The notes beneath the pieces are model-generated. The model had not been told where the DNA came from, searched no databases, and worked only from the letters and a program-made list of their open reading frames with translations. A DNA stretch of 64,000 nt from Climacium dendroides (Eukaryota; Streptophyta; Bryopsida; Hypnales; Climaciaceae), in the NCBI GenBank assembly GCA_950106755.1, contig OX467088.1, positions 29,474,401 to 29,538,400 of the forward strand, given 5' to 3'. Below are positions 40,601 through 51,877 of the stretch, piece by piece (within the stretch, counting starts at the first letter, position 1; each line of letters opens with the position of its first letter). Made by a program: the position numbers and the translations under genes.

Positions 40601-42160
40601 TTCGAAATAATTACGATTCACGAAAAATCAATTTGAAGAGGACACTATTGCTTCCCCACACTTTCTCATTTAATAGAAATGGGTTTTTAAAAAAAACAAA
40701 TTTAAAAATCATGCTCTATTTAATAGAAACCAAACCAATAACTTATATCCGTTTGACATGCAAGCACGTCCCAAAACATAAAACACAACTTGCAAATCTT
40801 CGAAATAATTACGATTCATGGAAAAATCAATTTGAAGAGGACCCTATTGCTTCCCCACACTTTCTAATTCAATGGAAACTGGTTTAAAAAAAAAAAAAAT
40901 TAAAAATCATGCTCTATTTAATAGAAACCAAACCAATAACTTATATCCGTTTGACATGCAAGCACGTCCCAAAACATAACACACAACTTGCAAATCTTCG
41001 AAATAATTACAATTCATGGAAAAATCAATTTGAAGAGGACCCTATTGCTTCCTCACACTTTCTAATTCAATGGAAACTGGTTTAAAAAAAAAAAAAATTA
41101 AAAATCATGCTCTATTTAATAGAAATCAAACCAATAACTTATATCCGTTTGACATGCAAGCACGTACCAAAACATAAAACACAACTTGCAAATCTTCGAA
41201 ATAATTACAATTCATGGAAAAATCAAGTTGAGGAGGACACTATTGCTTCCCGACACTTTCTCATTTAATAGAAATGGGTTTTTAAAAAAACCATTTTAAA
41301 AAATCATGCTCTATTTAATAGAAACCAAACCAATAACTTATATCCGTTTGACATGCAAGCACGTCCCAAAACATAACACACAACTTGCAAATATTCGAAA
41401 TAATTACGATTCACGAAAAATCAACTTGAAGAGGACACTATTGCTTCCCCACACTTTCTCATTTAATAGAAATGGGTTTTTAAAAAAAACAAATTTAAAA
41501 ATCATGCTCTATTTATTAGAAACCAAACCAATAACTTATATCTGTTTGACATGCAAGCACGTCCCAAAACATAAAACACAACTTGCAAATCTTCGAAATA
41601 ATTACGATTCATGGAAAAATCAAGTTGAGGAGGACACTATTGCTTCCCCACACTTTCTCATTCAATAGAAATGGGTTTTTAAAAAAAACTAAATTAAAAA
41701 TCATGCTCTATTTAATAGAAACCAAACCAATAACTTATATCCGTTTGACATGCAAGCACGACCCAAAACATAACACACAACTTGCAAATATTCGAAAAAA
41801 TTACGATTCACGAAAAATCAATTTGAAGAGGACACTATTGCCTCCCCACACTTTCTCATTTAATAGAAATGGGTTTTTAAAAAAAACAAATTTAAAAATC
41901 ATGCTCTATTTAATAGAAACCAAACCAATAACTTATATCTGTTTGACATGCAAGCACGTCCCAAAACATAGAACACAACTTGCAAATCTTCGAAATAATT
42001 ACGATTCATGGAAAAATCAAGTTGAGGAGGACATTATTGGTTCCCCACACTTTCTCATTTAATAGAAATGGGTTTTCAAAAAAAAACAAATTTAAAAATC
42101 ATGCTCTATTTAATAGAAACCAAACCAATAACTTATATCTGTTTGACATGCAAGCACGAC
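37641..42160 (+). repeat. Irregular satellite stretch without a clear HOR
   Basis: About 23 monomers of the same family but with no exact block periodicity that I can find. Private variants are frequent: gaaaaaattaggattc near 38030, ctctagttaatag near 38537, atttaaaagaaacc near 38938, catggaaatattaattt near 39631, gggtgtttaaaaaaacc near 39890, aaccattttaaaaaatc near 39903 and 41290, and atttattagaaacc near 41513. The ctttgaa variant typical of zones 2 and 4 is absent here. Variation is higher than in the flanking HOR zones, as expected of older or less recently recopied satellite. Confidence 0.7.
40117..40887 (+). repeat. Consecutive gattcacg-type monomers, longest open frame (256 codons)
   Basis: Three consecutive monomers carry gattcacgaaaaat (one base shorter than gattcatggaaaaat) and AAATTT-type ends, giving 198 bp units that keep the same frame open through nearly four monomers. 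A fourth, cataaaacac monomer with a poly(A) end closes it. The protein would be the repeated ~66-residue satellite translation. No coding evidence beyond openness is present, so no CDS is called. Confidence 0.8.
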
Positions 42161-43380
42161 CCAAAACATAACACCCAACTTGCAAATCTTCGAAACAATT
42201 ACGATTCATGGAAAAATCAATTTGAAGAGGACCCTATTGCTTCCCCACACTTTCTAATTCAATGGAAACTGGTTTAAAAAAAAAAAAAATTAAAAATCAT
42301 GCTCTATTTAATAGAAACCAAACCAATAACTTATATCTGTTTGACATGCAAGCACGTCCCAAAACATAACACACAACTTGCAAATCTCCGAAATAATTAC
42401 GATTCATGGAAAAATCAATTGGAGCAGGACACTATTGCTTCCCCACACTTTCTCATTTAATAGAAATGGGTTTTAAAAAAAAACAAATTTAAAAATCATG
42501 CTCTATTTAATAGAAACCAAACCAATAACTTATATCCGTTTGACACACAAGCACGTCCCAAAACATAACACACAACTTGCAAATCTTCGAAATAATTACG
42601 ATTCATAGAAAAATCAATTTGAAGAGGACCCTATTGCTTCCCCACACTTTCTTAATCAATGGAAATCGGTTTCAAAAAAAACAAATTTAAAAATCATGCT
42701 CTATCTAATAGAAACCAAACCAATAACTTATATCTGTTTGACATGCAAGCACGACCCAAAACATAACACACAACTTGCAAATCTTCGAAATAATTACGAT
42801 TCATGGAAAAATCAAGTTGAGGAGAACACTATTGCTTGCCGACACTTTCTCATTTAATAGAAATGGATTTTTTAAAAAAACAAATTTAAAAATCATGCTC
42901 TATTTAATAGAAACCAAACCAATAACTTATATCCGTTTGACATGCAAGCACGTCCCAAAACATAACACACAACTTGCAAATCTTTGAAATAATTACGATT
43001 CATAGAAAAATCAATTTGAAGAGGACCCTATTGCTTCCCCACACTTTCTTAATCAATGGAAATCGGTTTCAAAAAAAACAAATTTAAAAATCATGCTCTA
43101 TCTAATAGAAACCAAACCAATAACTTATATCTGTTTGACATGCAAGCACGACCCAAAACATAACACACAACTTGCAAATCTTCGAAATAATTACGATTCA
43201 CGAAAAATCAATTTGAAGAGGACACTATTGCTTCCCCACACTTTCTCATTTAATAGAAATGGGTTTTTAAAAAAAACAAATTTAAAAATCATGCTCTATT
43301 TAATAGAAACCAAACCAATAACTTATATCCGTTTGACATGCAAGCACGTCCCAAAACATAACACACAACTTGCAAATCTT
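42160..43380 (+). repeat. 1.22 kb block shared with 23497-24716 and 28461-29680
   Basis: Shared markers in order are cacccaac, atatctgtttg, ctccgaaat/caattggagcagg, gacacacaag, gattcatagaaaa with cttaatcaatgg, gctctatctaatag, caagttgaggagaac/gcttgccgac, and ggattttttaaaa. The offset to the first copy is 18,664 bp (94 monomers). A private change is cgaaacaatt near 42193. The block ends at cttcgaaat/ctttgaaat (about 43381/24717). Confidence 0.8.
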
Positions 43381-44985
43381 CGAAATAATTACGATTCATG
43401 GAAAAGTCAAGTTGAGGAGGACACTATTGCTTCCCCACACTTTCTAATTCAATGGAAACGGGTTTAAACAAAAAAAAATTAAAAATCATGCTCTATTTAA
43501 TAGAAACCAAACCAATAACTTATATCCGTTTGACATGCAAGCACGTCCCAAAACATAACACACAACTTGCAAATCTTCCAAATAATTACGATTCATGGGA
43601 AAATCAATTTGAAGAGGACCCTATTGCGTCCCCACACTTTCTCATCTAATAGAAATTGGTTTTTAAAAAAAACAAATTTAAAAATCATGCTCTATTTAAT
43701 AGAAACCAAATCAATAACTTATATCCGTTTCACATGCAAGCACGTCCCAAAACATAACACACAACTTGCAAATCTTTGAAATAATTACGATTCATGGAAA
43801 AATCAATTTGAAGAGGACCCTATTGCGTACCCACACTTTCTCATTTAATAGAAATGGGGTTTTATAAAAAACAAATTTAAAAATCATGCTCTATTTAATA
43901 GAAACCAAACCAATAACTTATATCCGTTTGACATGCAAGCACGTCCCAAAACATAACACACAACTTGCAAATCTTTGAAATAATTACGATTCATGGAAAA
44001 ATCAATTTGAAGAGGACCCTATTGATTCCCAACACACTTTCTAATTCAATGGAAACTGGTTTAAAAAAAAAAAATTAAAAATCATGCTCTATTTAATAGA
44101 AACCAAACCAATAACTTATATCCGTTTGACATGCAAGCACGTCCCAAAACATAACACACAACTTGCAAATCTTCGAAATAATTACGATTCATGGAAAAAT
44201 CAAGTTGAGAAGGACACTATTGCTTCCCCACACTTTCTCATTTAATAGAAATGGGTTTTTAAAAAAAACAAATTTAAAAATCATGCTCTATTTAATAGAA
44301 ACCAAACCAATAACTTATATCCGTTTGACATGCAAGCACGTCCCAAAACATAACACACAACTTGCAAATCTTCGAAATAATTACGATTCATGGAAAAATC
44401 AATTTGAAGAGGACCCTTTTGCTTCCCCACACTTTCTAAATCAATGGAAATCGGTTTCCAAAAAAACAAATTTAAAAATCATGCTCTTTTTAATAGAAAC
44501 CAAACCAATAACTTATATCCGTTTGACATGCAAGCACGACCCAAAACATAACACACAACTTGCAAATCTTCAAAATAATTACGATTCACGAAAAATCAAG
44601 TTGAGAAGGACACTATTGCTTCCCCACACTTTCTCATTCAATAGAAATGGGTTTCTAAAAAAAACAAATTTAAAAATCATGCTCTATTTAATAGAAACCA
44701 AACCAATAACTTATATCCGTTTGACACACAAGCACGTCCCAAAACATAACACACAACTTGCAAATCTTTGAAATAATTACGATTCATAGAAAAATCAATT
44801 TGAAGAGGACCCTATTGCTTCCCCACACTTTCTTAATCAATGGAAATCGGTTTCCAAAAAAACAAATTTAAAAATCATGCTCTATCTAATAGAAACCAAA
44901 CCAATAACTTATATCCGTTTGACATGCGAGCACGTCCCAAAACATAACACACAACTTGCAAATCTTCGAAATAATTACGATTCAC
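43005..44985 (+). repeat. 1,981 bp ten-monomer HOR, copy 1
   Basis: First of three consecutive copies. Monomers include the cttaatcaatgg/ctatctaatag unit, gattcacg unit, aaaagtcaag/cgggtttaaac unit, ctcatctaatagaaattgg unit, caaatcaataac/tttcacatgc unit, tggggttttataaaaaac unit, gattcccaacacac unit, gaggaccctttt unit, and gggtttcta/gacacacaag unit. This copy alone has cttccaaataatt with catgggaaaatc (about 43578-43605), and it has gattcacgaaaaatcaag at 44584-44601. Confidence 0.88.
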
Positions 44986-46966
44986 GAAAAATCAATTTGA
45001 AGAGGACCCTATTGCTTCCCCACACTTTCTTAATCAATGGAAATCGGTTTCAAAAAAAACAAATTTAAAAATCATGCTCTATCTAATAGAAACCAAACCA
45101 ATAACTTATATCTGTTTGACATGCAAGCACGACCCAAAACATAACACACAACTTGCAAATCTTCGAAATAATTACGATTCACGAAAAATCAATTTGAAGA
45201 GGACACTATTGCTTCCCCACACTTTCTCATTTAATAGAAATGGGTTTTTAAAAAAAACAAATTTAAAAATCATGCTCTATTTAATAGAAACCAAACCAAT
45301 AACTTATATCCGTTTGACATGCAAGCACGTCCCAAAACATAACACACAACTTGCAAATCTTCGAAATAATTACGATTCATGGAAAAGTCAAGTTGAGGAG
45401 GACACTATTGCTTCCCCACACTTTCTAATTCAATGGAAACGGGTTTAAACAAAAAAAAATTAAAAATCATGCTCTATTTAATAGAAACCAAACCAATAAC
45501 TTATATCCGTTTGACATGCAAGCACGTCCCAAAACATAACACACAACTTGCAAATCTTTGAAATAATTACGATTCATGGAAAAATCAATTTGAAGAGGAC
45601 CCTATTGCGTCCCCACACTTTCTCATCTAATAGAAATTGGTTTTTAAAAAAAACAAATTTAAAAATCATGCTCTATTTAATAGAAACCAAATCAATAACT
45701 TATATCCGTTTCACATGCAAGCACGTCCCAAAACATAACACACAACTTGCAAATCTTTGAAATAATTACGATTCATGGAAAAATCAATTTGAAGAGGACC
45801 CTATTGCGTACCCACACTTTCTCATTTAATAGAAATGGGGTTTTATAAAAAACAAATTTAAAAATCATGCTCTATTTAATAGAAACCAAACCAATAACTT
45901 ATATCCGTTTGACATGCAAGCACGTCCCAAAACATAACACACAACTTGCAAATCTTTGAAATAATTACGATTCATGGAAAAATCAATTTGAAGAGGACCC
46001 TATTGATTCCCAACACACTTTCTAATTCAATGGAAACTGGTTTAAAAAAAAAAAATTAAAAATCATGCTCTATTTAATAGAAACCAAACCAATAACTTAT
46101 ATCCGTTTGACATGCAAGCACGTCCCAAAACATAACACACAACTTGCAAATCTTCGAAATAATTACGATTCATGGAAAAATCAAGTTGAGAAGGACACTA
46201 TTGCTTCCCCACACTTTCTCATTTAATAGAAATGGGTTTTTAAAAAAAACAAATTTAAAAATCATGCTCTATTTAATAGAAACCAAACCAATAACTTATA
46301 TCCGTTTGACATGCAAGCACGTCCCAAAACATAACACACAACTTGCAAATCTTCGAAATAATTACGATTCATGGAAAAATCAATTTGAAGAGGACCCTTT
46401 TGCTTCCCCACACTTTCTAAATCAATGGAAATCGGTTTCCAAAAAAACAAATTTAAAAATCATGCTCTTTTTAATAGAAACCAAACCAATAACTTATATC
46501 CGTTTGACATGCAAGCACGACCCAAAACATAACACACAACTTGCAAATCTTCAAAATAATTACGATTCACAAAAAATCAAGTTGAGAAGGACACTATTGC
46601 TTCCCCACACTTTCTCATTCAATAGAAATGGGTTTCTAAAAAAAACAAATTTAAAAATCATGCTCTATTTAATAGAAACCAAACCAATAACTTATATCCG
46701 TTTGACACACAAGCACGTCCCAAAACATAACACACAACTTGCAAATCTTTGAAATAATTACGATTCATAGAAAAATCAATTTGAAGAGGACCCTATTGCT
46801 TCCCCACACTTTCTTAATCAATGGAAATCGGTTTCCAAAAAAACAAATTTAAAAATCATGCTCTATCTAATAGAAACCAAACCAATAACTTATATCCGTT
46901 TGACATGCGAGCACGTCCCAAAACATAACACACAACTTGCAAATCTTCGAAATAATTACGATTCAC
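44986..46966 (+). repeat. 1,981 bp ten-monomer HOR, copy 2
   Basis: Matches copy 1 at +1,981 bp in nearly every base examined. It differs in having ctttgaaataatt with catggaaaaatc near 45557-45584, and cacaaaaaatc near 46568 (A at 46571 where copy 1 has G at 44590). Both states are shared with copy 3. Confidence 0.88.
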
Positions 46967-48947
46967 GAAAAATCAATTTGAAGAGGACCCTATTGCTTCC
47001 CCACACTTTCTTAATCAATGGAAATCGGTTTCAAAAAAAACAAATTTAAAAATCATGCTCTATCTAATAGAAACCAAACCAATAACTTATATCTGTTTGA
47101 CATGCAAGCACGACCCAAAACATAACACACAACTTGCAAATCTTCGAAATAATTACGATTCACGAAAAATCAATTTGAAGAGGACACTATTGCTTCCCCA
47201 CACTTTCTCATTTAATAGAAATGGGTTTTTAAAAAAAACAAATTTAAAAATCATGCTCTATTTAATAGAAACCAAACCAATAACTTATATCCGTTTGACA
47301 TGCAAGCACGTCCCAAAACATAACACACAACTTGCAAATCTTCGAAATAATTACGATTCATGGAAAAGTCAAGTTGAGGAGGACACTATTGCTTCCCCAC
47401 ACTTTCTAATTCAATGGAAACGGGTTTAAACAAAAAAAAATTAAAAATCATGCTCTATTTAATAGAAACCAAACCAATAACTTATATCCGTTTGACATGC
47501 AAGCACGTCCCAAAACATAACACACAACTTGCAAATCTTTGAAATAATTACGATTCATGGAAAAATCAATTTGAAGAGGACCCTATTGCGTCCCCACACT
47601 TTCTCATCTAATAGAAATTGGTTTTTAAAAAAAACAAATTTAAAAATCATGCTCTATTTAATAGAAACCAAATCAATAACTTATATCCGTTTCACATGCA
47701 AGCACGTCCCAAAACATAACACACAACTTGCAAATCTTTGAAATAATTACGATTCATGGAAAAATCAATTTGAAGAGGACCCTATTGCGTACCCACACTT
47801 TCTCATTTAATAGAAATGGGGTTTTATAAAAAACAAATTTAAAAATCATGCTCTATTTAATAGAAACCAAACCAATAACTTATATCCGTTTGACATGCAA
47901 GCACGTCCCAAAACATAACACACAACTTGCAAATCTTTGAAATAATTACGATTCATGGAAAAATCAATTTGAAGAGGACCCTATTGATTCCCAACACACT
48001 TTCTAATTCAATGGAAACTGGTTTAAAAAAAAAAAATTAAAAATCATGCTCTATTTAATAGAAACCAAACCAATAACTTATATCCGTTTGACATGCAAGC
48101 ACGTCCCAAAACATAACACACAACTTGCAAATCTTCGAAATAATTACGATTCATGGAAAAATCAAGTTGAGAAGGACACTATTGCTTCCCCACACTTTCT
48201 CATTTAATAGAAATGGGTTTTTAAAAAAAACAAATTTAAAAATCATGCTCTATTTAATAGAAACCAAACCAATAACTTATATCCGTTTGACATGCAAGCA
48301 CGTCCCAAAACATAACACACAACTTGCAAATCTTCGAAATAATTACGATTCATGGAAAAATCAATTTGAAGAGGACCCTTTTGCTTCCCCACACTTTCTA
48401 AATCAATGGAAATCGGTTTCCAAAAAAACAAATTTAAAAATCATGCTCTTTTTAATAGAAACCAAACCAATAACTTATATCCGTTTGACATGCAAGCACG
48501 ACCCAAAACATAACACACAACTTGCAAATCTTCAAAATAATTACGATTCACAAAAAATCAAGTTGAGAAGGACACTATTGCTTCCCCACACTTTCTCATT
48601 CAATAGAAATGGGTTTCTAAAAAAAACAAATTTAAAAATCATGCTCTATTTAATAGAAACCAAACCAATAACTTATATCCGTTTGACACACAAGCACGTC
48701 CCAAAACATAACACACAACTTGCAAATCTTTGAAATAATTACGATTCATAGAAAAATCAATTTGAAGAGGACCCTATTGCTTCCCCACACTTTCTTAATC
48801 AATGGAAATCGGTTTCCAAAAAAACAAATTTAAAAATCATGCTCTATCTAATAGAAACCAAACCAATAACTTATATCCGTTTGACATGCGAGCACGTCCC
48901 AAAACATAACACACAACTTGCAAATCTTCGAAATAATTACGATTCAC
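46967..48947 (+). repeat. 1,981 bp ten-monomer HOR, copy 3
   Basis: Shares the cacaaaaaatc change (A at 48552) and the ctttgaaataatt state with copy 2, which makes copies 2 and 3 each other's closest relatives. The repeat ends about 20 bp further on, where gaggaccct (copy 2, about 46988) is gaggacact (about 48969) and the sequence joins the block shared with 52.1 kb. Confidence 0.88.
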
Positions 48948-49548
48948 GAAAAATCAATTTGAAGAGGACACTATTGCTTCCCCACACTTTCTCATTTAAT
49001 AGAAATGGGTTTTTAAAAAAAACAAATTTAAAAATCATGCTCTATTTAATAGAAACCAAACCAATAACTTATATCCGTTTGACATGCAAGCACGTCCCAA
49101 AACATAACACACAACTTGCAAATCTTCGAAATAATTACGATTCATGGAAAAATCAATCTGAAGAGGACCCTATTGCGTCCCCACACTTTCTCATTTAATA
49201 GAAATGGGTTTTTAAAAAAAACAAATTTAAAAATCATGCTCTATTTAATAGAAACCAAACCAATAACTTATATCCGTTTCACATGCAAGCACGTCCCAAA
49301 ACATAACACACAACTTGCAAATCTTTGAAATAATTACGATTCATGGAAAAATCAATTTGAAGAGGACCCTATTGCGTACCCACACTTTCTCATTTAATAG
49401 AAATGGGTTTTTAAAAAAAACAAATTTAAAAATCATGCTCTATTTAATAGAAACCAAACCAATAACTTATATCCGTTTGACATGCAAGCACGTCCCAAAA
49501 CATAACACACAACTTGCAAATCTTTGAAATAATTACGATTCATGGAAA
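47840..49548 (+). repeat. 1.71 kb block, recopied at 51018-52726 (offset 3,178 bp)
   Basis: Sixteen monomers separate the copies. The block runs from the gattcccaacacac unit through gaggaccctttt, gggtttcta/gacacacaag, gacatgcgag, gattcacg and caatctgaagagg/gcgtcccc to the gcgtacccac unit. Differences are cacaaaaaatc (48549) against cacgaaaaatc (51727), and gcttccccac near 48779 against gcttctccac near 51957. It links the 1,981 bp HOR to the 2,783 bp HOR. Confidence 0.8.
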
Positions 49549-49833
49549 AATCAATTTGAAGAGGACCCTATTGATTCCCAACACACTTTCTAATTCAATG
49601 GAAACTGGTTTAAAAAAAAAAAATTAAAAATCATGCTCTATTTAATAGAAACGGAACCAATAACTTATATCCGTTTGACATGCAAGCACGTCCCAAAACA
49701 TAACACACAACTTGCAAATCTTTGAAATAATTACGATTCATGGAAAAATCAAGTTGAGAAGGACACTATTGCTTCCCCACACTTTCTCATTTAATAGAAA
49801 TGGGGTTTTAGAAAAAACAAATTTAAAAATCAT

Positions 49834-51789
49834 GCTCTATTTAATAGAAACGAAACCAATAACTTATATCCGTTTGACATGCAAGCACGTCCCAAAACAT
49901 AACACACAACTTGCAAATCTTTGAAATAATTACGATTCATGGAAAAATCAAGTTGAGGAGGACACTATTGCTTCCCCACACTTTCTCATTTAATAGAAAT
50001 GGGTTTCTAAAAAAAACAAATTTAAAAATCATGCTCTATTTAATAGAAACCAAACCAATAACTTATATCCGTTTGACACACAAGCACGTCCCAAAACATA
50101 ACACACAACTTGCAAATCTTTGAAATAATTACAATTCATGGAAAAATCAATTTGAAGAGGACCCTATTGCGTACCCACACTTTCTCATTTAATAGAAATG
50201 GGTTTTTAAAAAAAACAAATTTAAAAATCATGCTCTATTTAATAGAAACCAAACCAATAACTTATATCCGTTTCACATGCAAGCACGTCCCAAAACATAA
50301 CACACAACTTGCAAATCTTTGAAATAATTACGATTCATGGAAAAATCAATTTGAAGAGGACCCTATTGATTCCCAACACACTTTCTAATTCAATGGAAAC
50401 TGGTTTAAAAAAAAAAAAATTAAAAATCATGCTCTATTTAATAGAAACCAAACCAATAACTTATATCCGTTTGACATGCAAGCACGTCCCAAAACATAAC
50501 ACACAACTTGCAAATCTTTGAAATAATTACGATTCATGGAAAAATCAATTTGAAGAGGACCCTATTGATTCCCAACACACTTTCTAATTCAATGGAAACT
50601 GGTTTAAAAAAAAAAAAATTAAAAATCATGCTCTATTTAATAGAAACCAAACCAATAACTTATATCCGTTTGACATGCGAGCACGTCCCAAAACATAACA
50701 CACAACTTGCAAATCTTCGAAATAATTACGATTCATGGAAAAATCAATTTAAAGAGGACCCTATTGCGTCCCCACACTTTCTCATTTAATAGAAATGGGT
50801 TTTTAAAAAAAACAAATTTAAAAATCATGCTCTATTTAATAGAAACCAAACCAATAACTTATATCCGTTTCACATGCAAGCACGTCCCAAAACATAACAC
50901 ACAACTTGCAAATCTTTGAAATAATTACGATTCATGGAAAAATCAATTTGAAGAGGACCCTATTGCTTCCCCACACTTTCTCATTTAATAGAAATGGGTT
51001 TTTAAAAAAAACAAATTTAAAAATCATGCTCTATTTAATAGAAACCAAACCAATAACTTATATCCGTTTGACATGCAAGCACGTCCCAAAACATAACACA
51101 CAACTTGCAAATCTTTGAAATAATTACGATTCATGGAAAAATCAATTTGAAGAGGACCCTATTGATTCCCAACACACTTTCTAATTCAATGGAAACTGGT
51201 TTAAAAAAAAAAAATTAAAAATCATGCTCTATTTAATAGAAACCAAACCAATAACTTATATCCGTTTGACATGCAAGCACGTCCCAAAACATAACACACA
51301 ACTTGCAAATCTTCGAAATAATTACGATTCATGGAAAAATCAAGTTGAGAAGGACACTATTGCTTCCCCACACTTTCTCATTTAATAGAAATGGGTTTTT
51401 AAAAAAAACAAATTTAAAAATCATGCTCTATTTAATAGAAACCAAACCAATAACTTATATCCGTTTGACATGCAAGCACGTCCCAAAACATAACACACAA
51501 CTTGCAAATCTTCGAAATAATTACGATTCATGGAAAAATCAATTTGAAGAGGACCCTTTTGCTTCCCCACACTTTCTAAATCAATGGAAATCGGTTTCCA
51601 AAAAAACAAATTTAAAAATCATGCTCTTTTTAATAGAAACCAAACCAATAACTTATATCCGTTTGACATGCAAGCACGACCCAAAACATAACACACAACT
51701 TGCAAATCTTCAAAATAATTACGATTCACGAAAAATCAAGTTGAGAAGGACACTATTGCTTCCCCACACTTTCTCATTCAATAGAAATG
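49834..51789 (+). repeat. 1.96 kb block, partner of 31780-33735
   Basis: Second copy at 18,054 bp, placed between the two members of the 3,178 bp duplication. The monomer just before it has two private changes: gaaacggaacc near 49651 and tggggttttagaaaaaac near 49801. Confidence 0.75.
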
Positions 51790-51877
51790 GGTTTCTAAAA
51801 AAAACAAATTTAAAAATCATGCTCTATTTAATAGAAACCAAACCAATAACTTATATCCGTTTGACACACAAGCACGT

